Shown here piece by piece: positions 48,582 through 61,123 of a stretch of DNA of 64,000 bases. The DNA comes from Sporodiniella umbellata (Eukaryota > Mucoromycota > Mucoromycetes > Mucorales > Rhizopodaceae), in the NCBI GenBank assembly GCA_025677835.1, contig JAIXMR010000048.1, positions 1 to 64,000 on the forward strand, in the 5' to 3' direction. The position numbers and the translations under genes are program-made. The notes beneath the pieces were generated by a model. That model was not told the DNA's origin and did no database searches. It was given only the letters and a program-made list of their open reading frames with translations. How positions within the stretch are numbered: position 1 is the stretch's first letter; every line of letters starts with the position of its first letter.

Positions 48582-48918
48582 TAAGCAAAAAGCAATTATA
48601 TTAAATAAAAACACACTTGAAAGTTCAGGTGGGTCAATATTATATTATCTACTACTTTAGACTAAGCCACGTGCTGTATTGTTGGTTTTGTAGATATGTT
48701 TGCTCTTTCTATTGAGTGCTGAAAAAATTCGTGAGAGCTAATTACTTTGTTTTAAATTTTTTTCATGTATGCTTTCAAGTATGTTTTTATTTTGCTTTCA
48801 AAAACATGTAGTGGATTTCAAAGTATTGTATTTTACTTTTAGAGTTGCATTTTTATTGCCTTTTTTTTTTTTTTTTTTTTTTTCTTTTTTTTTCTCTTCA
48901 CATATCATTTGAATACAT
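48582..48918 (+). promoter_or_regulatory. Upstream region of the Treslin-like gene with a T tract
   Basis: Shared between two divergent genes. 48861-48883 is an uninterrupted T run continued by CTTTTTTTTTCTCTTC to 48899, 20 nt before the start codon at 48919. Confidence 0.4.
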
Positions 48919-51900
48919 ATGGATGTTGTCAAAGTTGTGTTTTTGGTTGACATTCAATGTCTTTTGAATGAAAAAATCTCTTCAGAGCACCTGGATCTAG
49001 CATTCAAACGTATTGCGCTATTTTATCACTATTATTACTTAGATCAGCAAAAGACAGTATTTTGGGGGTATCGGTTCTTTGATTCACAATCAAACTACAC
49101 TTCCAATACTTCGCGAGAACTTTATGGTCTTGAAGAATTCGAGGGGCTAAAGGAGCGATTTGACTCTATTTTAGACAAGTACACACCTACTTCAATCGCT
49201 TCAAATGCACCTTTTATGCAGTTAAAACAAGTACTAAAGGAGCTTTTTGGCGATTTTTCTTGGGATGTTGATCTCAATTTCAAATCTAGTACTATAGACA
49301 AAAGCCAGCTTGAGAAACACCACGTTTATACTTTCATGACCTTGCCGCATAATCTGCCTGATTTAGGATATTTTTTCAGCAAGAAGAGGATAGCGGCCAA
49401 AAGCTATTATGCCACTTTATCTCCTGCGAGCGACATTTTGATTGATATTAAGGAAGATCTTGTGAAGACTTTTTCTGACAGCTTTAAACAGAGACACATC
49501 TCCTTCAACTTAGTAGATGCCGATTTTAAATTCAATAGACCAAATACCCAAGCTAAACTTTTTGACGATTTCATGGGACGTGGATTCCATTTGAGTACAC
49601 AGGAGCTTCATGGACGATACGTTTTGTTTAACTCGCTTATTCAAGATTATAATAATTATGGCTTCAATTTCCTCCCAGATATGCAAGAGCTCCTCTTACC
49701 TAACCCTTTACGCGTTAAATCTTACGAGAGTATTTCTGTGCCATCCTCTCAGCGGCTTTATGATCGCTATGTTTTGAGTCAAGAAATATCAATAGTATCT
49801 AGCATGGCTCCCCCTATATGGAAGGGTGCCCTCAAATCGTTTGAAGGTACCAGGTTTGGGGATGTCAAGGTCTACCCACTCTATAAAGACAGCTCAAGTT
49901 TAGACCCGCTTACATTTGCTTTTTGCTCTTCAATAGAGATCCAGCCGTCAATCTACCGCTCTCAATATGACGATGCTTGGGCTTCATGTATACCATCAGA
50001 CAGCTTTGAAAGTGACGCCATGTTATCTGTTGACTTTGACTATTGCAATGGTCATCGGTTTCTGGATTATCTTGCTTCACTATTTGCCAACCATCAAATT
50101 GGAATTGCCAAACGTGTTTTATTTGAAGGAGCCACAGGTCCGTCATGTCTGATGTGTATTGAACCTATGACCAAAGGATGTGCCGCCATCCGATTCCTGA
50201 ATATCCAGACTCTTCCTAAAATAGAGCCACTTCAAACTGCTTATGAAAAAGACGTTGTGAACATCATGATTGATAAAATGAAACAAGTCAAGCTAGATGA
50301 AGGACTTCAGGCAGTAGCACAGGACAGTGAAAGAAAGAGAACGCCGTTGAATGTTTTGCCTTCAGACAGCGTGTTGGCTAGTATAGCGAAATATAAACTA
50401 CAGCATAAAAGCCTAAGCATTATAGACATCAAAAGTAAAGAGGCTGATGACGAAGAAGTGATTGTGCTGCCAAAAAATATACCTATGTTCAAAGAAGAAC
50501 TCGAAAAGTTGTATTACGAAACCCTTTACGAAAGACTAGTAAGTTTATATCAGATATTACTAGACTTATTCAAATTTTTTAGAACGTTCTTGAAGTTTTC
50601 ATTTTTACAATTGACAGATTTGTCAAACATCTTATGGAAAAAAAAGGCATAGATGGTCTTGAAGTTGTAGATATTATAAAAAAATTGACTAACCATCGCG
50701 ACATATTGGAAACCAAGCACGATTTAAAGATAAAAAATGCGAAAGAACTTACACAGCCTTTAACAAGATCAAAGGAAGACATTTACATTCATCGATGGTG
50801 GCGCAGAACCAAGGAGTACAATCCTGAACTAGAGTCAGAAAATGAAAGCCGTTTGCTTTTAAAAGTGACAGAGTAAGCTATAGATGCCACTTACATGTTA
50901 AAATTTGGCTATTAAACTATAGTTTTAACAGTGCGCGATTAAATGCCATTCTGTATTGTTTTATGGCTAGCTTACTAAAAAAATGTTCCCCTCAAGACAG
51001 GAACATACAAACGTATCTCGACAATGCATCAGAACACTACGAGGTTCCACATTATTATATAAATGCTTTAGATATAGCGCAAAGAACAGACGAAGTGGTT
51101 GATGAGGTGGACAAGAGTGACTACAACTATCTGAGGCTATTGGAAACTTGGTATGTTTTCATGTGTATTTATACGCTAGCTTAAACAAACTCTATCGTCT
51201 CTACATTTTAGGTTTAAGAACGATATACCAGAGCTGATAGACACTCTTTACGAAAGTCATTACGATGAAGACTTGATACCTAATCCATATATGGCTGGAG
51301 TAGATATAGCTCAAGTTTTCAAAAACTACTATAGTGAGTTGCGCTTTTGACAGAAAAAAAAACTTTGCTTTTATCAAATCATTTTAAAAATACGCTTATT
51401 AACCTACTAGGTTTAGAAAAAGAGTCTTACAAACCAAAAACGAAAGAGAAGTCACTGTCTGCCTTACTAAAAGCGGAAAAAGTCGCTAAATTTAAAAAAA
51501 TGCCAATTGAGAGTAGATATAAAACTGTTCCTGTACTTCCCAAGAGAACCCCTGTCGGCCAATTAAGTGAAGCAGCCACAGAGGCAATTGATAAAGTAAA
51601 AAGAAGTATAGTAAACGGTAAGCCTACAATGAAGCGAGCAGGCCCCTTCCTTGTAAGCGCAACAAGCCCCAAAAGGAAAAGAGATACACACCACTCTAGC
51701 AAGAAGAAAGAGCTTGATCTAGAGCTGACACCAAGAACTTCATTAAACAGGCTCTTGGGCTCTAACGTTTTTGAGGACTATACCGAAAACTTTTTGGTAA
51801 GCTATTGTCCAATTTCCGCTCCTTTTCTTTTTAACAAAAAAAATGTTTCTAGCTACCTAATGATAAGGAGGTTGATACGCCTTTATCAGATGAAGATGAG

Positions 51901-51930
51901 GACGAATTCAACTTGGATGGATTTGTGTAA
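48919..51930 (+). CDS. Treslin/TICRR-like (Sld3-type) DNA replication initiation factor
   Basis: Predicted CDK-regulated loader of Cdc45 in the pre-initiation complex. Exons 48919-50538, 50583-50872, 50923-51150, 51212-51333, 51411-51796 and 51853-51930 join to 907 residues. The N-terminus follows the Treslin plan: VVFLVDIQCLLN..., a strand-helix von Willebrand-like layout with FWGYRFFDSQ and REL...EFEGLKERFDSIL. A central helical part (LPSDSVLASIAKYKL, YIHRWWRRTKEYNPELE) would correspond to the Sld3/Treslin domain. The C-terminal tail is basic and holds TP/SP sites (LPKRTPVGQ, TSPKRKR, LELTPRTS, DTPLSDEDED), the last before a short acidic end. Assignment rests on remembered similarity of the N-terminus and layout, so moderate. 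Exon 1 alone is 1620 nt. Confidence 0.6.
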
Positions 51931-52065
51931 AACAATCATATATTGTTTGACACACTGTTACACATACCAACCAAATATATGTTTTTTTTTTCTCGTGTAT
52001 GTATGTATATGTATATGCGTGTACTACAATTCTTTTTATTCACCTTTCTTTTTTCTGTTTTATAA

Positions 52066-53479
52066 ATGTCTTCATCTGCCATTGGCGTAGCCCACCTTCC
52101 TAACCAAAAGCACCGCATTATCTCCAAAAAAGGAACCTCGTTTACGCTGATGGTATGTGGTAAGCCTTTTTTTTTTTTTTTTTGAGTTTTGAATGCATTT
52201 CATCATGAGGCTTAAATGTTTTCAAGGTGAATCTGGTCTCGGAAAAACCACCTTTATAAATACGCTTTTTGCAACAACAATCAAAAACTACAAAATACCA
52301 GAAAAGCGACATGCTAAACAGCTTGAGAAAACCGTTGACATTGAAATTACCAAAGCAGGTAAAGACGATCCTTCATCCAAACAAATAGTAAATTCATTCT
52401 TTTATAGAGCTTGAAGAAAGAATGTTTCTGGTTAACTTAGCAGTAATTGATACTCCCGGCTTTGGGGATTATGTAAATAACCGAGAAAGCTGGGTACCTA
52501 TTGTGGAGTTTATTGATGATCAGCATGAAAGTTTTATGGTTCAAGAACAGCAGCCTACAAGACAGGGGAAAATAGATATGCGCGTGCACGCTTGTCTTTA
52601 CTTTATTCAGCCTAATGGCCATAGGTATAGGGTAAATAACAAATGCTCAAATGCTCAATTTTTGATAGTTTGAAACCCTTGGATATCGAGGTAATGAAAC
52701 GCCTCGGATCCCGTGTCAATTTGATACCTGTTATTGCTAAGGCGGATACTTTGACACCCACAGATCTGGCCCTCTTTAAGCAAAATGTGCGCCAAGCAAT
52801 GGAAGATCACCATATTCAAGTCTATATGTGCCCTATCGAAAGCGAAGATGAAGATGTTACATCTCGTAACCAAGAAATATCCAACGCCTCACCTTTTGCT
52901 GTTATTGGATCAACTGAAGTTGTCCAAACAGCTGAAGGCAAACAGGTGAGAGGTCGTGAGTACAGCTGGGGCGTTGCTGAAGTTGAAAACGAAGATCACT
53001 GTGACTTCAAAAAACTGAGAAATCTGTTGATCCGTACTCATATGCTTGATTTGATGACAACGACTGAAGAAATTCATTATGAAAATTACAGACAACAACA
53101 AATGGCCACTCGTAGATTTGGTGAACCAAAGTAAAATCAAATATAGACTGCATGCATATATAAACCTAAACCAACATTATATTAGGACGATCAAAAAGCC
53201 TGAAAACATAAAATTCCGTGAAAAGGAAGAAGAACTTCGCAACTCGTTCACTTCTAAAGTAAAGAGTGAAGAAGCCCGATTTAGAGATTGGGAGCAACAG
53301 GTAAATATGACACTCAAGAAGAAAAGACTAAAGATAAATTTCGCGCTTAGCTCATCAATGAACGAGACCGCTTGAATAAAGACTTAGAAACGCAGCACTC
53401 TCATATCAAGCAATTAGAATCCGAATTAGATAAGCTGTATCAACAGCAAGTATCTCGTAGTGGAACCATTCGTCGTTAA
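52066..53479 (+). CDS. Septin
   Basis: GTP-binding filament protein of hyphal septa and tips. Exons 52066-52159, 52227-52358, 52408-52624, 52669-53130, 53186-53300 and 53351-53479 join to 382 residues. GTPase motifs in order: G1 GESGLGKTTF, G3 DTPGFGDYVNN, G4 AKADTLT. The septin unique element follows (SWGVAEVENEDHCDFKKLRNLLIRTHMLDL, YENYR). The C-terminal exons give a charged coiled coil (ERDRLNKDLETQHSHIKQLESELDKL). The polybasic N-terminal element is weak (KHRIISKKG). Which core septin (Cdc3, 10, 11 or 12 type) is not settled; the coiled coil excludes a Cdc10 type. Starts 135 nt after the preceding stop on the same strand. Confidence 0.95.
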
Positions 53480-54203
53480 ACTTCTCCAGTTTTGCTTTCA
53501 CTCCTACTATCTCACCTTCTATTTAATGAATAAATAATTAGCTTTCTCAAGTAAAGTTTATATATACATATATATATGTGTGTGTGTGAATATTCTAGTC
53601 ATTACAGAAAAATTGATATCACTATTTTATAAATTATTGAAAACCTTACCCCTTGTGTCTCTTTCTGAAATAGACTCAATTTCAATTTATGTACGCATTT
53701 TCATACGTCAGTTTTAAGAAACCTTTAGTTTACAATTGAATCATGTGCAGATCAAAGTAGAAGTTTTTTTTGTAAATAGCCAGATGGGTACTTAAATCGC
53801 AGCAGTTTTGAAACCAAGTCAAAAATAATTCTTGCTTCTAGAACCTCTGGATGAAGAGCATATAGCAACATACCTATGAGACTTCAGTTAATTAGTAGTC
53901 TATTTATAAAAAAAAAGTTTTTGAAATGATTTGTTTAATATAATGTACATGTCTTTGAAAAAAAGAAGAGCCACCTTTATTTAAAATCAGGTGTAAACTA
54001 TGATCATATAAAAAAATTGAATTCGTATACAGTTCTGTTAGTGTGTGTGTGTTTTATTTTATTTTCTTGACGAAAAGACACTGTGCTGTTTGAGTTAGAA
54101 CAGTGTAGAAAGTAATACATTGCAAAAAAGGAAAAAAAAAAGAAGGTACGAAATACATGTACATTTAGGGCGGAGGAGGATACTTGTACATTAAGTATGC
54201 GAA
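53480..54203. other. Convergent intergenic stretch
   Basis: 3' flanks of septin (+) and chitin deacetylase (-). TA/TG microsatellite near 53560-53588. No gene seen. Confidence 0.55.
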
Positions 54204-55493
54204 TTAAATTAAACCAACCAAAGCTACAGCCCATAAAAGGAGCGAGGAGCTCAAAATAATAGAGGCACTAGAGGTAGCTGAGCGAGCATCAGCAGCAGCT
54301 ATCGGGGTCAAAGACGTCGAAGGCGTAGGAGCTGCAGATACACTAGGGCCTACAGCAGATGAGGCTGTCGAAGATGTGTTTGATTTAGGTATTACGTTTG
54401 ATTCTTTATAAGAAGGCTGCTTAGAGCATTCTCCTACTGTGACAACATTGTAGGCTCTCTAGAAAGTAAAGAGAGACAAGTTAACTAAAAAGGTATAAGA
54501 TTACTTTTATTTTTTCTTACTTGAAGGCCAGGTAGGTTTCTGATTGCGATATCGACTGTAATTTTTTGAATGTCGTGTTCCAACGAAAGACCGCCAGTGC
54601 TTGATGTATTGGCTTCTTTAAACCATTCAGTAAAATTTCCATCAATGAACTCCTCTGTAAACCCAGGCGAGTTTTCAGCCAACTAGAAATATATGTATAT
54701 GTAAACAGGTATGCTATCGAATTACGTTTATAGTTTTTTTATTTATTTACCATCCAGTCGTTCGTGTCATGATCCCAAATAACAGCTATTACAATAAGAT
54801 AAATAAAGAAAATGAACAGAGGTTGAGAAAAACTTACAAGTAAATCCGAGAGCAGTACCGATGTCCCTGACACGGTTATCGATATCTCCGTAAGGCTAAG
54901 CAAATATAATGACACAATATTAGTTTAGGTTTTATTTGTTTACTTTTTCTTACAGGTCGAAAGAATCTCGGAGAAACGCCAACAATATCCCGAATGGCTT
55001 GCTCAGTCCATTTGAGCTCAGCTACAACTTGTTCATTTGTTAAGGTGGTTAAATAAGGATGAGACCAAGTATGAATAGCAAGCTCATGGCCTTCATTGTA
55101 CGCCCTTTTGACTATTTCAGGGTACTGTACTACGTTGGATCCAATCATAAATAGCGTGGCCTTTTGGTTCGTTGTCTTCAAAAAATCATAAAGAGCGGGG
55201 GAAAAAGTAGAAGGCCCATCGTCAAAGGTTAAACCCCATTGTCCTTTAGGGCAATCATAGAGACTTGATCCCACACATCCCGATTTAGCCCAATCGCAGT
55301 ATTTGTCTTCACCAGAAGTGCTTGGTCCATTTTCGCCGTTGCTTTTTAATACAGGAGCATCAGCGATACTTGCGTTTTTTATTAAATCAACCCATTCGGG
55401 TTTAGGTGAGGGCGTTTTTCCGCCTACGGGATAAGTAGATTGGGCAAAAACTAGTGCATTATAGCACAGGATTGCAATTAGAATCCAATTCAT
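54204..55493 (-). CDS. Chitin deacetylase (carbohydrate esterase family 4), secreted, probably GPI-anchored
   Basis: Removes acetyl groups from nascent chitin to make chitosan, the main cell-wall polymer of Mucoromycota. Exons 55493-54954, 54895-54838, 54785-54751, 54682-54521 and 54458-54204 join to 349 residues. Signal peptide MNWILIAILCYNALVFAQS. NodB motifs: TFDDGPS, H-T-W-S-H (zinc His pair), RPPYGD, DTNDWM and a late LEHD. Cys at CDWAKSGCVGS and YDCPKG fit disulfides. A Ser/Thr/Ala-rich linker and a hydrophobic C-terminus (ILSSSLLLWAVALVGLI) indicate GPI attachment. The in-frame ATG 30 nt upstream would precede a less signal-like sequence. Confidence 0.94.
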
Positions 55494-56817
55494 GTATATT
55501 TTTTTTAGGGAAGATACTGACAAAAAGATAAAAAGTAAAAAAGAAGTAATTTATATATAAGCAACAATCAAAAAAGAGAGAGAGAGAGAGGGGATGAAGG
55601 GGTTGTTTGCTGTCATCTGTGTCAATCATTGTGTACAAATGTATGTTTGTATACATATATGTATGTATACGCGCATGTGCCTATTTGGAGGCTAGTATTT
55701 GTATGTACTGTATTAATTTTAGAAGTACAATACAAACCTAGCGTTGAATCTATACTTTCTTTTACCCCCTTTTTTTCTTTTCCCCTTGCATATACACTTT
55801 CCAAATAAAAAAACTCTTGTTTGGCGAATCCTATTATTATTATTATTATTACAGTTTTGCCTGAATAAAGTGTTGAGCAAACGCAAGTAGATATATACGC
55901 AGGCGGATTTTTACAATGTATGTATATAGAATAAACTACTATCAGACATTTATTTCACAGTTTTGTGCTTGGCAAGAAGTGTTATTATATATTACTTTAA
56001 ACTGAGTGAAAGTTGCATTTTCTTTGGACTGTAGCGTGTTCAATATCTTTTTTTTTTTTTTTTTTTGCTTTATTTCAGTATAGGTAGTTAAATGGCTTTA
56101 AAAGCAATATAAGGGAGAAGGTGAGGAGGGGGCTAAAAAAAGAAAGAGCAGCGATTGATGCTTTTTTCTATCAGCTATCATTACACTAAGAAAGTTATGG
56201 GTCGTGCCGACTATAGCTTTTTTTTTTTACATCAATAGTCACTGCAAAATACCAAAGAACGATCAGAAGGATTAGCTAAAAGCCTAATTCTTAGGTTTTG
56301 AGTAGTTAACAATATAAACAAATAATGGTGAAACATTGTACACGAAAAAAATCAATCTATACAAATACTGTTTGCATATTACGCGTTTATTTAAAACGGC
56401 TCCGATAGAGGAATAATAATGCTAAGCTTTGGCATAGAAAGTATCTCATTATAAATTGTAGCTGTCAAGACTATACGCAGGCACCATGCTATTCGCAATC
56501 TAGGTAGTCCTTGCCATAATAGCAACCCGTGTTTGGTTGTGTTTGTAGCAAGCGGAGTATATTGCAAGTGTATTCTATTTTGTAGATCAGTCATGGTTTC
56601 TTGACAAAAAAGAAGGAAAAGTCCTCAAGCAACTAGGTTTGTACACAGAGATATATGGGCATCGATATAGGACAAAAAAGCTTGTCATTGTAAGAACAAC
56701 AGTTCCAGGAATTGAGTCTATTCTTCATTGAAAAAAAATAAAAATGAAGAGAAAAAAACCGTCAAGCTTGCTTTTTAAAGCCACGTATAGGCTTTTTTTT
56801 TTTTTTTTTTTTTGTAG
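55494..56817. other. 1.3-kb divergent intergenic stretch
   Basis: Between chitin deacetylase (-) and TAD1 (+). AG run at 55575-55590, ATGT-rich DNA near 55640-55680, TTA array near 55833-55850, T runs near 56048-56066 and 56218-56229. No gene seen. Confidence 0.55.
56793..56817 (+). promoter_or_regulatory. T tract ending in GTAG right at the TAD1 start codon: likely 5'-UTR splice acceptor
   Basis: 21 T followed by GTAG and then ATG. This is the form of a strong 3' splice site, so the TAD1 5' leader is probably spliced with the start codon as the first bases of the exon. The donor is not located. Confidence 0.5.
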
Positions 56818-58478
56818 ATGACCTGGAGAAGCAATTCCAACTTTCATTCAGACATTGTAAATGCATGTCTACTGAAATACAAGCAATTGCCTAAGCAGGG
56901 AAAGCCTATATTTCATAAAAATAAGGCTGAGTGGACGGTACTGGCATCCATTGTTATGGTGCAACACTGTAAACATATCGTTTCTATTTCTTTCAAACAT
57001 TGCTGACTCTAAATAGCAACCCAAAGCTTAAAAGTGGTTTCTTTGGGGTAAGGCATAAACAAACTGTTGTTATTGATATACTAACAAATTCTCAGTACCG
57101 GATTAAAATGCTTACCTTTTAGCAAATTATGTAAAAGTGGCAACACTTTGCATGACAGCCACGCGGAAGTTATTGCTCGTCGTGGTTTTATAAAGTAAAT
57201 CGTTTAACCATACAAAGCAAAACGTAAATCTTTTCTTTCTTTTTTTAGGTTTTTGATAGAACAAATGAGTGTGGATTTGGACCACACATCGATTTTCCAG
57301 TTAGAAAACGAAAAGTTAGCATTAAAGTCTGATTATTCGTTTCATATGTATATTAGCCAATCTCCATGTAAACACTTATATGTGTATATATTTTTATACG
57401 CAAAGAAGCATGCTTTTGTTTACTCTTTTTTTTATTGTTACACTATAGGTGGTGATGCTTCCATGACCACTTTGGCGATCCATCAGACTCCAGAATCTTT
57501 TGAACAGTTCCAATCTGGGTCACTCAAAAGAAAAAAGATAGAAGAGACACCTCTATTAACGGATAACATGTTTATGAATAAAAAGCAAAAATGCACAGAC
57601 CGGATTTTTAGAAGAGGCAGATTTGAGTTTGATCAGTTAGGCGTTTTGAGAACCAAACCAGGTACATAGACTAATAAAGATCAATACAAACCTAATAATA
57701 GATTAGGTCGACTAGACTCGGAGCCTACGCTCAGCATGTCATGCAGGTAAATATAGAGCATATAGAAATAGTACAAAAGCATTCACAGTTTTGTAGTGAT
57801 AAACTAGCGCGCTGGAACGTTTTAGGTCTTCAATCAGGCCTTTTATCGCATTTCTATCATCCTATCTACTTGGAGTCTATTACAATTGGCGATATGTACG
57901 ATCAAGAAGCGCTTGAGCGCGCACTTTACAGGCGTTTAGATGGCCTAAAAAATCTTTGTTCACCATACAAAATACACTGCCCTGTTATCGCCAAAGCACA
58001 TGTGTCTTATGAGGCATCAAAATCTAATTTGGAAAAATCCTACTCTTCTACAGTACCCTGCGCTACATGTAAGACTTTTTTTTTTGGACATGTTTATATG
58101 AATACAGCAAATAGCTATTTTATGGGTTATCGGTATGATCAAGCCGGAGGTGTTTGTGAATGGCCAGAAGCAAGGTGCACCTAAAAACAGACCACCCAAT
58201 GCAAAAACAAGGTCGTTTAGTCAAAATATATATGTGAGGAAAATGCTATACTGACTGACTGTATACTTAGGCCATCAATTTGTAAATTGAGTCTGTTTCA
58301 TGAGTTTTTGAAGATAAAGGATAGAACTAGAAAGCCAGAGAAAGATAAAAATGAACCAATGAATTGTTCAGAATGGAAAGAGGATGCATCAGAGTATCAA
58401 AAAACCAAAATCTGTTTACTGGAACAGATTTTCCAATCTTGGGTTCAGACGCCTCGGGAATACGAAGAGTTTACATAG
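56818..58478 (+). CDS. TAD1: tRNA-specific adenosine deaminase 1 (TAD1/ADAT1)
   Basis: Converts adenosine 37 of tRNA-Ala to inosine. Nine exons: 56818-56968, 57017-57047, 57096-57194, 57249-57367, 57449-57661, 57707-57746, 57797-58068, 58115-58211 and 58271-58478; phases agree; 409 residues. Zinc and catalytic motifs are DSHAEVIARRGF (His and Glu), SPCGDAS (Cys) and the second Cys in [20 protein letters not shown]. The core TKPGRLDSEPT matches the family's RTKPGRGDSEPT. The PCGD motif is split by intron 4 and only appears after splicing. The exon 8 donor (AG|GTCGTT) is weak but needed for KTR|PSICKLSLFHEF. Converges with the histidine kinase 86 bp away. Confidence 0.94.
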
Positions 58479-58564
58479 GCTTTTCTCTCACTTTTTTTTC
58501 CCCCTCTTCTTCCTCTTTTTTTTTCATATATAAAAAATGGCCGCGTTTATTATAGCCAAGCTAT

Positions 58565-61123
58565 CTATTCATCTATTCTATATCTGTACATTTTTTTCAA
58601 TGCTGCTTTCATTTCTGTCATTGTAAACGGCTTGCTTATGAAGTCGTTCATACCGGCTTTGATGCATATTTCTCGATCTTTAGTTGATGCTGATGCAGTC
58701 AATGCAACAATATATACATCCATCTTGTTCTTTTCTCTAATGGTTCTTGTTGTTTCCAGTCCGTCCATTTCGGGCATATAAAGATCCATCTATATTCAAT
58801 AAGTAAACTTCTTTATAGCTCTCTCTTTCTTACAAATACTATATCGTAATCGTGCTTTGTTATTAAATCCAATGCTTCCTTTCCGTTTCCTGCGGTTGTG
58901 ACATCCTGATATCCCAATCGTTTTAATATGCTAACAGCAATTTTTTGGTTTACTATAATAGAATAAGAAAACTCAGTCTCCAAATCAATAGCTTTGTATA
59001 CAAAAGTTACATATATTGTCTTCAGCAAGCAAAATGTTGATAGGGTTTTCTTTTTTAGCCATGTTTTCTTCCTGTATTACTTTGTTAGGTACTGTTTTCA
59101 TTGCTTCCGGAATGTGTGTTTTGGAGATCATATTCTGCAATCCTGTGTTTGAAGTGGGAGGACCCATTGGAGTGGTTTTAGCTTCGGGTATACTGATGGA
59201 TTTACTAGATAATGTTGGGATGCTATCACCACTACTCGATAAAGAAGAAGAGGAAGATGGGGAAGACGGGACTTGCTGAGAGTTAACCGTTAAAGGTAGT
59301 GTGAACGCAAATCGAGAACCAACGCCCTCTTCTGATTCTACCCACAATTCGCCGCCCATACGGCTAACCAACATACTTGAAATGGCTAAGCCTAAGCCAG
59401 TACCTCCGTATTTTCGAGTTGTTGATATGTCTATCTGCGAAAACGACTTAAATAGTCGAGGTAGTCGATTGGCGGGCATTCCAATACCTGTGTCAATAAC
59501 CGAAATCTCTAAAGTAACCCTATTCTCAGGATCAGAGTCTTCCGCTTCGTCATAGTAGCAACTATCGCTAGAATCGCTTGAGTCTGCCTCTTGTCGAACT
59601 TTGTGTTTTCTGACTATATTTTTTTGCCGTACTCGCTTATTTTGTGCTGCATAACGCTCTTTGAAGTTTGAAAAGTCTGTAATGGGCTTTGAAATTCTAA
59701 TTTGAATGCCGCCAGACTTGGTGAACTATATTTTGCATATATTCTTTTAGCTTTTCGTTTACACAAATAGATATATTTTAACTTGTTTTGGATGTTAACC
59801 TTGGTAGCGTTAGAGCACAAATTAACCAAAATTTGTGTTAATCGAACCGTGTCGCCAGTGAAACGATCAGGAATTTCTGGATCGATCTTCCAAATAAAGG
59901 GAATTGTGTCATCGTCGTATGGTAAAAGATTAATGGATTTTAGTTGTTTAACCAGTTGAAGAATAGGCACTGAGTCGTTGATGTCTGGAGGACATTCTAC
60001 GATACGAACAATTTTAGGCGTGTGTGTGTTTGCAGCTTGATGTCTTGCCATATTTAATGTATCTAGTATGAGGTAAGCGATATATATGTTAGCACTTTTG
60101 CATGTACCTTTGATACATTTCCTTAGACTGAAAGCCCTATATTCTAACTTGAACCCTGGGTTATGGTTTATTTTTGATATATCTAAGATATCATTGATCA
60201 CTGTCAATAAATGGTTTCCGCTAGTTTGTATCACTTGTAGATGCTCTGTTTGCTCGTCATTTAATGCATTGCGTTCCTGTAATAACAAGTCGGTCAAAGC
60301 GATCACCGCATTCAAAGGCGTTCTAATAGTAATTGCCCACCATTAGTTTAATTAATAAATCCCTTTGTTAACTTGCCTTATTTCATGGCTCATATCTGCT
60401 AGAAACCTTATTTTATTCTCTGCATCTTGTAAAGCAGAGTTCTTGTCCATGACTAAATCGTCGCGCTGCCTTAAACGTTGTATTTCATTTGCCACTCTCC
60501 TTCTTACACTTTTTAATATGGACATGATGTGTTCTATTTGGCTTTTTTCGAGCGGTTTGTTGTGCATTATAGAAATCATCCCAATAGGCTCAGTTGTATC
60601 CAATCGAAGTCCTACGAAACTACTAAATTGGGGATATACCGTGCCTGATGCACCTTGTGTGACGTAGTGCGTTGAATCTTCCAATGTCTTTAAATGCGGC
60701 GAGTTTTTTGAAAATGAGGATAGTGAAACAGCCGAGTATTTGTCTCTAAAATTTTTGTATGATTGTTTGTGTATTAAAAAAAAAAGGAAAAGAGAAATGC
60801 AATGAGAAATCCAAATAGATATCATTTATCTGCTCATATTACAAGGTATGTTGGTGGGATAGAGTTGAATAGCACGCTTTTACAAATAAAAAATGCTCCT
60901 CCGAAACCTGGGGCGAATCTACTAGTTGAATAGGCGGACATCCGTCGTTACTTTTCATATCTTTGAATTCTTGAGTTGACAGTAGTCGGTGGATCATAAC
61001 AGTCTGTACACTGGTGTGTGTTGCTATCTCTTTTACAAGAGTGTCAAGGAATTTGTCACCTACTTCGTGATAGGTAGCTTCTTGAATTATTTGGATTGTG
61101 TTTGTAGGAGCCAATTTTGACAT
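58565..61123 (-). CDS. Hybrid histidine kinase with GAF-type sensor and receiver domain
   Basis: Two-component phosphorelay sensor. Exons 61123-60843, 60745-60377, 60322-60108, 60062-59800, 59725-59011, 58952-58834 and 58789-58565 join to 728 residues. Residues 1-170 look like one GAF domain ([27 protein letters not shown]). The dimer/phospho-acceptor box is [16 protein letters not shown] (His near 214), the N box is [10 protein letters not shown]1 is DTGIGM, G2 [10 protein letters not shown]. The receiver has [18 protein letters not shown] (phospho-Asp near 656) and SKPF. An acidic insert ([17 protein letters not shown]) lies inside the ATPase domain. No membrane segment, so cytosolic. Intron 2 begins with GC rather than GT. 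Input signal unknown. Confidence 0.92.

Noticed and set aside
50574..50582. Continuation of Treslin-like exon 1 through to 50652
   Set aside because: The extra frame is AT-rich nonsense; a good donor at 50539 and acceptor before 50583 join two well-composed exons in phase.
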